This document shows, piece by piece, positions 39,896 to 47,973 of a stretch of DNA of 64,000 nucleotides. Within the stretch, counting starts at the first letter, position 1. The number at the start of each line of letters is the position of its first letter. The notes beneath the pieces were generated by a model, which was not told the DNA's origin, did not search any database, and saw only the letters and a program-made list of their open reading frames with translations. Origin of the DNA: an uncultured bacterium (GTDB lineage Bacteria; Cyanobacteriota; Vampirovibrionia; Gastranaerophilales; Gastranaerophilaceae); contig CATLLN010000001.1 in the NCBI GenBank assembly GCA_950022695.1, positions 388,539-452,538 of the forward strand, written 5' to 3'. The position numbers and the translations under genes are program-made.

Positions 39896-40291
39896 TTATT
39901 TATTATTTGCTAAAATCATTATATTTTTAACAAATTCTTCTTTGGAAGTCTTTTCAATTTTTGAATATTTTTCAGTTTTTATTTTTTTATCAAAGTAAGA
40001 AGAAATCATTTTTTCCTGACGGCTTGAAGAATATTCTTCCCAGTACGGGGTTTTTCGAATTTTATTGATGATTTCGGATTCTAAGTCATCAATATTTGTC
40101 TTGTTAATATTTTCATAAATATTTGAAATCACTTCATCTCGAGTTTTAATATTTGTGTAAACTTCTTTTGGCTGAATTATGGTTGGCTTAGAAATGAATT
40201 TAATAGATTGTTGTTCTAAAGTTTGTTCTATTTTGTGATTAAAAATGTCTTTTTTATCTAGTCTGTCTTTAAATCGTTCTGCTAATCCCAT
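39896..40291 (-). CDS. Hypothetical charged protein after the cpaE-like gene, 131 aa
   Basis: The protein is Lys/Glu/Ile-rich and predicted mostly helical, without membrane segments (GLAERFKDRLDKKDIFNHKI, DDLESEIINKIRKTPYWEEY). GGGAG precedes its ATG. It starts 10 bp after the stop of the CpaE-like ATPase gene on the same strand, so the two probably form an operon. No family is recognised. A pilus-related role is suggested only by that neighbour. Confidence 0.7.
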   Translation of the reverse strand: MGLAERFKDRLDKKDIFNHKIEQTLEQQSIKFISKPTIIQPKEVYTNIKTRDEVISNIYENINKTNIDDLESEIINKIRKTPYWEEYSSSRQEKMISSYFDKKIKTEKYSKIEKTSKEEFVKNIMILANNK

Positions 40292-40301
40292 TATTATCTC
40301 C

Positions 40302-41483
40302 CTATAGATTATTATTTAATATATTTTTAAATTTATTTGACATATTTTGTTTGTATAAATTGTCAGCAATATGCTGTGCTAAATCTTTATAGCTTTGAGC
40401 TATATTTGTTGAACTGTTTATTATACTTACCGGTAATCCTTTGTTTATTGCTGACATTATTGCAAAATAGTTGTTCGGAATTTTCCAGTAAATTTGTTTT
40501 GATAAAACTTTTTCGATATCATTTTCTTTTATTTCATCGTTTTCCATATAGCGGTTTATAACGATTTTTGTTTTTTCTTTGTCGTATCCAAGTTTATCAA
40601 ATAATTCCAGACATCTTTGGGTGTTTCTTAATGCCGGAAGGTTCGCAACAGATACCAGAAGTATCATATCCGAATTGTCAAGAGCTGCAATGTTTTTACC
40701 GTCAAAACTTGCCTCAGCATCAACAATAATGTATGAAAAAGTTTCTTTTAACGTATTAAAAAGCTTTGTAATCTGTTTCGGGTGAATTGTATCTGCCTGT
40801 TTAAAATACGGCGGATCAGCCAAAACATAAAGGCTTGAATTTTTATATCTTTCAAGTGTGCTTAATAAAAATGTTTCATTGATTTTATCGATATTTTCAA
40901 GCATATATGATATGTTAAATGATGGTTTTAGATCCAGAAAAGTTGTAATATCACCCATCTGAAAGTTCATATCAATAAGTGCTACATTCTCTTTTGTAAT
41001 TTTAGAAAGCTCAAGAGCAAGGTTTGAGGCAAGTGAAGTTTTTCCAATTCCGCCTTTGTTTGAAAATATTGATATAATTTTGCATTTGTTAATTTTTTTA
41101 GGTTCTTCTAATTTTGAAATTAGTTTGTTAATAACATCAAAAAATTCGTTTTTTAGTATAGGAACAGGGAGAAATTCTTTAGCTCCTGCTCTCATTATTT
41201 GTATAATCAAATCAACAGACGGATTATCAGACAGGGCAAGAATTTTACAATTTGGACATTGTTGTGAAACTTTCAGCATTAAATCCAGTTTTTCCTGTTT
41301 TTTTGCTGATAAATCAACAATAAATAAAGATTTACCTGCAATGTTTGATAAAATTTCGAGAATTCCCGAAAAATCAGATGTTTGCTTAAGTAATTCAAGG
41401 TTATCAAATTCACTGATAAAAAGTTTTAACACTTCGGAAGTTGATAATTCTTCAGAAAGTATAAATGTTGAAATTTTCTGCAT
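40302..41483 (-). CDS. CpaE/TadZ-like pilus assembly ATPase
   Basis: The 393-residue protein has an N-terminal receiver-like domain (about 1-125; FIVDLSAKK, CKILALSDNPSVDLIIQIMRAGAKEFLPVPI) without an obvious full phosphorylation pocket. A MinD/ParA-type ATPase domain follows, with deviant Walker A KGGIGKT at 143-149, NVALIDMNFQMGDITTFLDL and ILLVSVANLPALRNTQR. This layout matches CpaE/TadZ, which localise Tad pili at the cell pole. No tadA or tadB gene is in the window. Confidence 0.85.
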   Translation of the reverse strand: MQKISTFILSEELSTSEVLKLFISEFDNLELLKQTSDFSGILEILSNIAGKSLFIVDLSAKKQEKLDLMLKVSQQCPNCKILALSDNPSVDLIIQIMRAGAKEFLPVPILKNEFFDVINKLISKLEEPKKINKCKIISIFSNKGGIGKTSLASNLALELSKITKENVALIDMNFQMGDITTFLDLKPSFNISYMLENIDKINETFLLSTLERYKNSSLYVLADPPYFKQADTIHPKQITKLFNTLKETFSYIIVDAEASFDGKNIAALDNSDMILLVSVANLPALRNTQRCLELFDKLGYDKEKTKIVINRYMENDEIKENDIEKVLSKQIYWKIPNNYFAIMSAINKGLPVSIINSSTNIAQSYKDLAQHIADNLYKQNMSNKFKNILNNNL

Positions 41484-41535
41484 ACTACACCTGTCCCTAA
41501 GTGTATTATAACATATCAGTTTTTGCGGTGCAATA

Positions 41536-41712
41536 TAAAAAGCCCCGTATAAGCGGATTTTGTTACCTGCTGTTGCTCGCAGGTGGGTGAGAACCCGGAC
41601 TAATCCGTTTCCCGCTGGCGATACAAGTATCGGCGGGTATACTTCAATGCCCTGGAGTTAACTCTCCCTATTTATAAAAATGTAGGAACAAAATTAACGC
41701 CTATACAGAGCT
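41536..41712 (-). ncRNA. ssrS: 6S RNA (SsrS-like)
   Basis: About 177 nt, the usual 6S length. The 5' arm AGCUCUGUAUAGGCG pairs with the 3' arm over 15 consecutive base pairs, and a second block UUUUGUU/AACAAAA follows inside. A large central bubble carries a small hairpin on its 3' side (CCUGC-GAGCAACA-GCAGG). Beyond it is an irregular apical arm ending in a stable CCCGC-CGAUAC hairpin. The 3' end runs into TTTTA. 6S RNA mimics an open promoter and binds the housekeeping RNA polymerase. Identification rests on structure and length, not on a database match. Confidence 0.75.
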
Positions 41713-41718
41713 TAATTT

Positions 41719-41748
41719 AGTATAGCATATATTAGGAAAATTTGTAAA
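41719..41748 (-). promoter_or_regulatory. Promoter of the 6S RNA gene
   Basis: On the minus strand: TTTACA (41743-41748), an 18-bp spacer and an extended -10 TGC-TATACT (41719-41724). The predicted start, 7 nt downstream, is the first paired base of the RNA at 41712. Confidence 0.8.
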
Positions 41749-41760
41749 TAGTTCGTTTTA

Positions 41761-43803
41761 CTATTTTTGTTTTAATGAAGCAAGAGTTTCATTGACAAAT
41801 TTTTCCGCCATATCCGCATCAGCAAGTGCTTTTTCAGCAGCTGTAGTATCAGGGTCTTTTTGAACCATTCCTGATGGATTTGGAATATAGCTTCTGGCAG
41901 GTGCTGTCGGAACTCCGCATTCAGGTGACGGAATATATGTTCTGACTACCGGCTGTTCGCCGTTTAATGCCATTTTTATTAAATTAGTATCGCTTAATTC
42001 TTGCGGATTTCTTGGCTTTTGTGCCGGAGCTCCGGTATTTGTCGGTTTAGCTGCACTTGGAGACGGAGGATTGATTTTATTATCCGCAGCAGCCATTTTT
42101 TGAGCTTCTTTTTCTTCCGGTTCTTTGTCTTCATCAAGCACAGAGTTTGTCGGTTTTCCGAAAATTTTATGAACAGCTTTTGTCGTCCATTTTGCTAAGA
42201 ATGGAGAGACCATCATCATTGGAATAATGATTCTTAAAGGTACACCTAAAATGTTTCCGTTTTTAATCTTTCTTAAGAAGTTTAAGTTCATGTTTTTAGG
42301 CGAGCTGTAAGATAGTACACGTTCGTTACCGATATTTATTAGTTTTCCGACTTTATGGAGAAGGTTTGTGATCGGATTTTTGATATTTTTTACACCAAGT
42401 TTTTTATCAAGAGCTTTACGTGCAAGTTTGTATGATTTTTTGCTTTTGAAGAAGCCGCTTGTTACTTTTTCATTAAATATTTTTAATGCTTCACGGTATG
42501 CTTCGCGGCCTTTTACATCAAGACCTGCGTATTTGAAACCGCCGATTTTGTGCATACCCATAATACCTAATGACATTGCAATAAAGTATGTAAAGTCATT
42601 TACTGCACGTTCTATAAGGGTTTTGCCTTTTTCACCTTTTGGAGCTTTAATTGAGTGATATAACATATCTCCAAAGATGTACGCCTGCATAAGTACTGCT
42701 AATTTACCGCCTGCGTATCTGTTTGTACCGCCTTCAGTAATCCAGCCTACAGCTTTTTGAAGTCCTCTGCCAAGTTTAGTATGGGCACCTTTGCCTGTAG
42801 TCGCAAGATATTTGTTTCTGTATTCGCTAAAACTTACGGTTCTGCCAAATAAATGGTTTTTGATTTTGCTGAAAATATTTCCCTGACCACGCCAAATTGA
42901 GACCTTCCAATTTGGATGTTCTTTTGCCATATTATCAAGCATTTTGATAACTTTGTCAGGATTATCAAGGAATTTACCTTTTAATGCTTCAAATTCTTTC
43001 ATATTTTTGAAGCCGAGTTTTTTGATTTTTAAGTGTTCTGCAAGTTTTTGTAAACCTGTAATACCACGTTTATTTTGTACATTTGCAATAACTTTCGCAT
43101 CTGCTCCTAAAAGCTCAAGTTCTTTCACTTGAAGTGCCAGAGCTTTATCCATGATGGATTTTCCTTTAAGTGATTGCGCAAATGCATCAATTTCAGCCTG
43201 TTTTAAACCGAAGTTTTCAAGCTTTTGTACATAGTTTTTTAATCCTGTCGGGATACCTATTATATTATTTTGTCTGCCTGCAATTGGTTTAAGGAATTCT
43301 TCAATTACCTGCTCTGCATCACTTGCCAAAAATCCGTGAACACCTGCTCCGGGAACTTTAGCAAATTGCCATTCCGGACATGTCGAGTGATTTTTTAGAG
43401 AGTAAACAATTTTACTTTTACCGGAGAGTTTTGTTATTTGCTTATCAACCCAACGTGCGAAGCTTTCGATTTTTCTTCCGATAGGATTTTTTGTTGAAAT
43501 TTCATCTCCCCATCGTCCGAGTTTACCAAGCCAGGAATGTTGGAATTCACCTGCAAATTTAGGGTTAAGTCTGTCCATTCCCTGAGAAATACCGTACCAT
43601 GCTGCACCTGTTAAGCCTAAAACAGCTGCAGGATTAGCTTCTTCAGAAGCTCTTGCACGGTTAGCCAAATATGATTTATCCACGGAATGTTTAATTTTTT
43701 CAGAATCAACTCCCTGCATTGATGTTATATTTGCAGGCATATTTTGCTGAAAGTTTACCGGTTTATTAACTATACTTGGTATATTTACGCTTTGGTTGGA
43801 CAT
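41761..43803 (-). CDS. Lineage-specific 680-aa protein with hydrophobic segments
   Basis: No family is recognised. The N-terminus is polar (SNQSVNIPSIVNKPVNFQQN). A Gly/Ala-rich segment lies near 58-75 (AAVLGLTGAAWYGISQGMDR). The middle is basic and helical, with possible membrane segments around 380-400 (LAVLMQAYIFGDMLYHSI), 415-430 (YFIAMSLGIMGMHKIGG) and 545-562 (VPLRIIIPMMMVSPFLA). The C-terminal 110 residues are Pro/Ala/Glu-rich. AAAGGGGG precedes the ATG. It shares style with the proteins at 46465 and 46958: hydrophobic patches, Lys-rich helices and a low-complexity tail. The function is unknown. Confidence 0.65.
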   Translation of the reverse strand: MSNQSVNIPSIVNKPVNFQQNMPANITSMQGVDSEKIKHSVDKSYLANRARASEEANPAAVLGLTGAAWYGISQGMDRLNPKFAGEFQHSWLGKLGRWGDEISTKNPIGRKIESFARWVDKQITKLSGKSKIVYSLKNHSTCPEWQFAKVPGAGVHGFLASDAEQVIEEFLKPIAGRQNNIIGIPTGLKNYVQKLENFGLKQAEIDAFAQSLKGKSIMDKALALQVKELELLGADAKVIANVQNKRGITGLQKLAEHLKIKKLGFKNMKEFEALKGKFLDNPDKVIKMLDNMAKEHPNWKVSIWRGQGNIFSKIKNHLFGRTVSFSEYRNKYLATTGKGAHTKLGRGLQKAVGWITEGGTNRYAGGKLAVLMQAYIFGDMLYHSIKAPKGEKGKTLIERAVNDFTYFIAMSLGIMGMHKIGGFKYAGLDVKGREAYREALKIFNEKVTSGFFKSKKSYKLARKALDKKLGVKNIKNPITNLLHKVGKLINIGNERVLSYSSPKNMNLNFLRKIKNGNILGVPLRIIIPMMMVSPFLAKWTTKAVHKIFGKPTNSVLDEDKEPEEKEAQKMAAADNKINPPSPSAAKPTNTGAPAQKPRNPQELSDTNLIKMALNGEQPVVRTYIPSPECGVPTAPARSYIPNPSGMVQKDPDTTAAEKALADADMAEKFVNETLASLKQK

Positions 43804-43985
43804 GGCTTTCCCCTTTTTCCCTACAAGTATATAAAAACATTTTAAAACGGTTTGTTGCTAAAATGTTGAAAATATTTATAAAATATTACGAAATGTAACA
43901 AAAGAAGAAGTCTGTGAAATATTTAATTTTATATATACTTTATATATACATAAGAGATAACTAAAGAGAGAAGAGAGATTTAATT

Positions 43986-44159
43986 ATGGCAGTTGCAAAT
44001 TTAAAAAAGATTGATAAGAAATTACAAGACATTTACAAAGATCAGGTTACAACAACTGTTGCAGTTACTCCTGAACCTTTTGTAGATAAATCTGAATTAT
44101 TATTTCAGCAAATGAATTTTATTGCAGCTTATAATAAACAAATGCTGCATATAGCATAA
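43986..44159 (+). CDS. Small hypothetical protein, 57 aa
   Basis: The ATG at 43986 has AGAGAG upstream and an AT-rich promoter region containing TATATACTT. The protein is soluble and helical: AVANLKKIDKKLQDIYKDQV, then TPEPFVDKSELLFQQMNFIA. A strong terminator follows 46 bp downstream, so it looks like a complete small transcription unit. No family is recognised. Confidence 0.6.
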   Translation: MAVANLKKIDKKLQDIYKDQVTTTVAVTPEPFVDKSELLFQQMNFIAAYNKQMLHIA

Positions 44160-44205
44160 AAAGTTTTTTTAACTCCAATTTAATTTTTCCCCTACAAATT
44201 TTATC

Positions 44206-44234
44206 CCTGATTTCATTGAAATCAGGTTTTTTTT
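44206..44234 (+). terminator. Intrinsic terminator after the 57-aa gene
   Basis: CCTGATTT pairs with AAATCAGG around a 5-nt loop, followed by eight T. Confidence 0.9.
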
Positions 44235-44327
44235 GTATTTTTTCGGAAGTCGTGTGATACAGTTACGACTTTGTGCTGATTTTAATGATAATATTATTGT
44301 AATTATATATTTATTTTTTGAGATAAA

Positions 44328-45236
44328 CTATTTACAATCCCCATTTTTGATAGGTTTGCCAAAGAATATTCTGGCTCCTCCAAAACGTTGCTGAAGTGTC
44401 TTTTTAACACCGACTACAATATCGTTTACGTTGCAGACCACAAGCTGAACGGCATCAATTAGAACGCTTAATTTTGGTACAAGTACTGAAAAATCTGAGC
44501 TTGTTTTGTTGAAGTTGCCTGAAATTGATATAAAATCTTTGGATGAATTTGCAAAGTTATATGTTGTCATTTCAAGGTTTGCAGCACTGTTGCGTATTGT
44601 TTGACGGGTAATCTCGTCATTTGTTTTTTGAGATAAATCTTTCAGATTAGCAGTAGTTGTTTCAAGATTTAACATACTGTTTTTTAAGTGGGTAGTGGAA
44701 TCGAGGATATTTTCTCTGTTTTCTGTTAGAATATCTGTTACAAGATCAAATAACTCAGTTAAAGCATCTGTTGTTTTTGTAGCAGAACTTAACAGGCTTT
44801 CCCCTTTTTCAGATAAGTTATCCAAGTGGGCCTGGTTTATATCTGAAATCCCGCTGAATGTAAATCCTGATTCACCTTTAATCACATCACCTGTTCTGAT
44901 ATACTTTAGCATAGGTGCTCTGGGATATTGTATATCAACGTATTTTGTATCTTCATCGTAATTTTTTATACGAACGGTTATGTTTTTTGGAAGCTGTAAG
45001 CCTCTTTGATTTAAGGTAATATATAAATATGTTGTTTTAAAATCTTTTGAAATTTTTAGTTTTCGTGTTGTTCCAAGTTTATAACCCTTGTAGTAAACCC
45101 CCATTCTCGGCGGCATAGGGTCCATTTTGTTGAATTCTGCTTTGATATATGTGTGGTTAAAGTAGGTGACAACTACTGCACCTAAGAATATGAAAAGCAA
45201 AACTAATAATATAATTTTTCCTACTGTAAGATTCAT
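44328..45236 (-). CDS. MlaD-like MCE-domain protein
   Basis: The 302-residue protein has an N-terminal membrane anchor (ILLVLLFIFLGAVVVTYF, about 9-27) and an MCE domain (about 38-115) with GVYYKGYKLGTTRKLKIS. Residues 130-260 are a long helical or coiled-coil region with many Thr/Ser/Asn/Leu repeats. MCE proteins form hexameric rings that carry lipids between membranes. The C-terminal helices could form a bridge through the periplasm, as in longer MCE proteins. The MlaA-fusion gene at 7870 encodes the likely outer-membrane partner. mlaE and mlaF are not in the window. Confidence 0.9.
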   Translation of the reverse strand: MNLTVGKIILLVLLFIFLGAVVVTYFNHTYIKAEFNKMDPMPPRMGVYYKGYKLGTTRKLKISKDFKTTYLYITLNQRGLQLPKNITVRIKNYDEDTKYVDIQYPRAPMLKYIRTGDVIKGESGFTFSGISDINQAHLDNLSEKGESLLSSATKTTDALTELFDLVTDILTENRENILDSTTHLKNSMLNLETTTANLKDLSQKTNDEITRQTIRNSAANLEMTTYNFANSSKDFISISGNFNKTSSDFSVLVPKLSVLIDAVQLVVCNVNDIVVGVKKTLQQRFGGARIFFGKPIKNGDCK

Positions 45237-45284
45237 ACAAATAGTATTGGAAATTAGAAAAAATAATTAAATTGGACTGTTGAT

Positions 45285-46418
45285 TTAGCCTGATATATTT
45301 TGAAATTTCTTATGAATTTGAACATTGTGAACTCTTATAATATCAAGTCCTTCGTTCATTAAAACACTTCCGAAAGCAAGAGAATAAATGTCTTTTTCTT
45401 CATTTGGTGCATCTGGTATGTCTAAGAATCTTTTTCTTGATAACCCGATAAGAACAGGACAGCCAAGTGTTTTTAATTCTTTCCAGCGTTTTAAAATCTC
45501 AAGATTATGTTCTTTTGTTTTGCCAAAGCCGATGCCCGGGTCGATTATAATGTTTTCTTTTTTTATACCTTTAGATATTGCAAAATCAACTTTTGATTTT
45601 AAGTTTAAATAAATTTCATCCATGATGTTTTCATAACTCGGTGAATCCTGCATATTTTCAGGAGTTCCCTGACTATGTTGGAGAATAATTTTTGTATTTG
45701 GAAAGTTTGCCAGAGTATCTGCCATTTGTTCATCGTAATCCATACCGGAAACATCGTTTATGATATCAGCGCCAAGTTCAATACATTTTGATGCAATTTC
45801 TGAGCTTCTTGTATCAATACTGATTGGCGGGTGCGGAATTGTTTTTAAATACTCAAGAACAGGAATAAGTTTGTCCAATTGTTTTTGCGGCGGAATTGCT
45901 TTAGAATACGGTTTTGTGGATTCTGCCCCAATATCAATAATATCAGCTCCGTCCTCAATCAATTTATGCAGCTGCTTTATGGAAGCTTCAAGCTCGTAAT
46001 ATTCGCCTCCATCAGAAAATGAGTTTTCGGTAATATTTAAAATACCCATAATTTTAGTTTTTACTTTTCTATAAGTTAATTTATCTAATAGTTTTTGTCC
46101 GAGAACTTTTAATCCAAACGGCTGAAATTGAAGCTTTTGTGCAATTTTTGTAAGCTCTGATATACTTCCGCCTAAAATACAGTTAGAGTTTTCTATTTTA
46201 CCAGTGATGACTTCACGATGGGTGCCGCAATCTGCGCCGACTGATATTGCGGTTTGTTTTATGATATTTGCTTGAGCAGGAGTAAGGTTGAAAATCTTGA
46301 AATTCTTATACTCAAACTTGTCTTTAGCTTTACTTTTGTATGTTTTGTCAAATCCTATAAGCTCAAGTTCTTTTTCAATATCTGTATTAACAATTTCTTT
46401 TAAAACAAAATCGTGCAT
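45285..46418 (-). CDS. folP: Dihydropteroate synthase with N-terminal extension
   Basis: FolP joins p-aminobenzoate to the pterin diphosphate in folate synthesis. The catalytic domain begins near residue 120: GILNITENSFSDGG (125-138), ADIIDIGAESTKPYS, ISIDTRSSEIASKC, INDVSGM, IIDPGIGFGKTKEHNLEIL and a GLSRKRFL segment. The usual Pro-Asp after the first Thr is Glu-Asn here. The first ~118 residues are an extension (NIIKQTAISVGADCGTHREV) seen in some bacterial enzymes and of unclear role. The gene lies between mlaD and two lineage-specific genes on the same strand. Confidence 0.92.
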   Translation of the reverse strand: MHDFVLKEIVNTDIEKELELIGFDKTYKSKAKDKFEYKNFKIFNLTPAQANIIKQTAISVGADCGTHREVITGKIENSNCILGGSISELTKIAQKLQFQPFGLKVLGQKLLDKLTYRKVKTKIMGILNITENSFSDGGEYYELEASIKQLHKLIEDGADIIDIGAESTKPYSKAIPPQKQLDKLIPVLEYLKTIPHPPISIDTRSSEIASKCIELGADIINDVSGMDYDEQMADTLANFPNTKIILQHSQGTPENMQDSPSYENIMDEIYLNLKSKVDFAISKGIKKENIIIDPGIGFGKTKEHNLEILKRWKELKTLGCPVLIGLSRKRFLDIPDAPNEEKDIYSLAFGSVLMNEGLDIIRVHNVQIHKKFQNISG

Positions 46419-46464
46419 AAACTAAGTTTAGCACGATTATTGTTATTTCTCAAATTTTATAAGC

Positions 46465-46956
46465 TTAAGCTGCATTTCGCATTTCATTAAGTTGATGTTT
46501 GAAGTCGTCTACTGCGATTTCACCGGTTTTTACGGCTTTATTTACGCCTGTAATAAGAACAAAAAATGCTAACGCTCCGCCAAAGAAACCAGCAACTTTT
46601 TTTGTAAATGGACTTTTAATAATTGGTCCGATAAATTTAGCATCTTTTAGTTTGTTTAATCTTGCAAAAATATCTGCAGAATATACTTTTATGTTGTTTT
46701 TAAATGTAGCCCACAGGCCAGTGACAGCTTTTGAGTTTTTGTTAACTGCTTGTTGTGTTTTGGTAACCGTTCCAAGCATATTCGATAATGACTGTTCAGC
46801 TTGAAGTCCTCTTTTACCTGCCATTTTTGTGGCAGATGTAGTTAAACCGGCAGCACCACCGACACCTGCTGCAACTTGTTCGCTTTTTTCTTTACGTTGC
46901 TGAGCTGTCATAGATGGGTTTGTTGTATTTGCATTGATTGAAGGTATTCTTGTCAT
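46465..46956 (-). CDS. Lineage-specific protein with one hydrophobic segment, 163 aa
   Basis: I choose the ATG at 46956, which has GGTGA 5 nt upstream and starts 2 bp beyond the stop of the 46958 gene, making the pair translationally coupled. The N-terminus is polar and Thr/Asn/Ser-rich (TRIPSINANTTNPSMTAQQR), then Gly/Ala-rich (VAAGVGGAAGLTTSATKMAG). A hydrophobic helix lies near 122-140 (FFGGALAFFVLITGVNKAV). No family is recognised. The architecture resembles its neighbour and the 680-residue protein. Confidence 0.65.
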   Translation of the reverse strand: MTRIPSINANTTNPSMTAQQRKEKSEQVAAGVGGAAGLTTSATKMAGKRGLQAEQSLSNMLGTVTKTQQAVNKNSKAVTGLWATFKNNIKVYSADIFARLNKLKDAKFIGPIIKSPFTKKVAGFFGGALAFFVLITGVNKAVKTGEIAVDDFKHQLNEMRNAA

Positions 46957-46957
46957 A

Positions 46958-47752
46958 TTATTCACCATCCTCAAGCATTTTTTCAACTTCATTTAATTCA
47001 TCATTATCAATATCATCATCAACAGAGTCTACAGCTTCTGTTGATTCTGTTGTTTCAGGGTTAACTGTCTTTTTAGAGTCTTTTGTTGCGGCATCGTACG
47101 CGCCTGCTGCGCCTGCTCCAACCCCCATTGTATTTGAGGTTACTTTTGCAGCTTTATCATATAATTCTTCGCCGGTTTTGCCTTTAAATGGTTTAGCGAT
47201 TGCTTCAAAACCTTTTTTAAACAATCTGCCGACAAATTTGAAAGCTGTTCCGATGTATTCAAATGCTTTTACAACATATTTGCCAATAGAATGGTTGTTC
47301 ATTTTTTCTGTAATTGCAGCAAGTTTTTCAGTTGCTCCGGTGTAGAGTTTTGAAGCTTTTACGTTATCAACACCTTTGGACAGAACCTCAATGAATTTTG
47401 CTCCGCCTTTTTTGATACCTGAAAACATAGGGCTCAATACTTTATATAATTTGCTGTCTGAACCTTTTACAAGAATAGATGGTTTAACAATTTTTGCACC
47501 TTTATGAGCACCCCAGGCAACAGCCCAACCCTCTAGTAAGCCTTCTGATACAACTTTAGAACCTTTTAATACTTTTTTTAAGGTATTATTTGTATGTTTA
47601 TCTTGAATTAATTTATCAAGTTCTTCAACTTGTTTTGCATAATGTTTTTGCTTTTCTTCATAAATTTTGTCTTCGTTTGACGGAGCTTCACCTCTAAACG
47701 CAATTTGTCTTGTGTTTGAATAATGTGTGAATTTTGGTTGAATTGTTAACAT
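46958..47752 (-). CDS. Lineage-specific protein with N-terminal IAFRG motif, 264 aa
   Basis: The N-terminus is short and polar, ending in IAFRG at residues 17-21. A charged helical part and a Lys/Gly-rich middle follow (VLSPMFSGIKKGGAKFIEVL, GRLFKKGFEAIAKPFKGKTG). The C-terminal tail is strongly acidic (TTESTEAVDSVDDDIDNDEL). There is a Gly/Ala patch at about 216-226 (MGVGAGAAGAYDA). No signal peptide or known domain is recognised. TAGCAA-containing elements lie upstream. It is the first gene of a pair with 46465. Confidence 0.65.
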   Translation of the reverse strand: MLTIQPKFTHYSNTRQIAFRGEAPSNEDKIYEEKQKHYAKQVEELDKLIQDKHTNNTLKKVLKGSKVVSEGLLEGWAVAWGAHKGAKIVKPSILVKGSDSKLYKVLSPMFSGIKKGGAKFIEVLSKGVDNVKASKLYTGATEKLAAITEKMNNHSIGKYVVKAFEYIGTAFKFVGRLFKKGFEAIAKPFKGKTGEELYDKAAKVTSNTMGVGAGAAGAYDAATKDSKKTVNPETTESTEAVDSVDDDIDNDELNEVEKMLEDGE

Positions 47753-47803
47753 ATAGTATTCCCCACTACACTTAAATAAATTTCATTCGTATAATACAGC
47801 TGA

Positions 47804-47834
47804 AAAATATTTTTTGCTAAAACACTTGCTACCC
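47804..47834 (-). promoter_or_regulatory. Upstream elements GGGTAGCAAGTGT and TAGCAAAAAATA
   Basis: Two adjacent TAGCAA elements are found on the coding strand. GGGTAGCAAGTGT (47822-47834) is repeated exactly at 59747-59759, before the GH13-like gene. TTAGCAAAAAATATTTT (47804-47820) is repeated exactly at 2763-2779. A TATAAT-like box lies between these and the start. Confidence 0.4.
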
Positions 47835-47973
47835 ATTAACAAAATGTTACATTAGGACACCTATATTATCCCATATTAGTTCGCATTTGTAAAGTACTTC
47901 GTACTGTATTATGCTACAAAATTATGTTACAAATTGTTTCCGAGTCAGGGGTAAATATAACAGTGATTATAAC

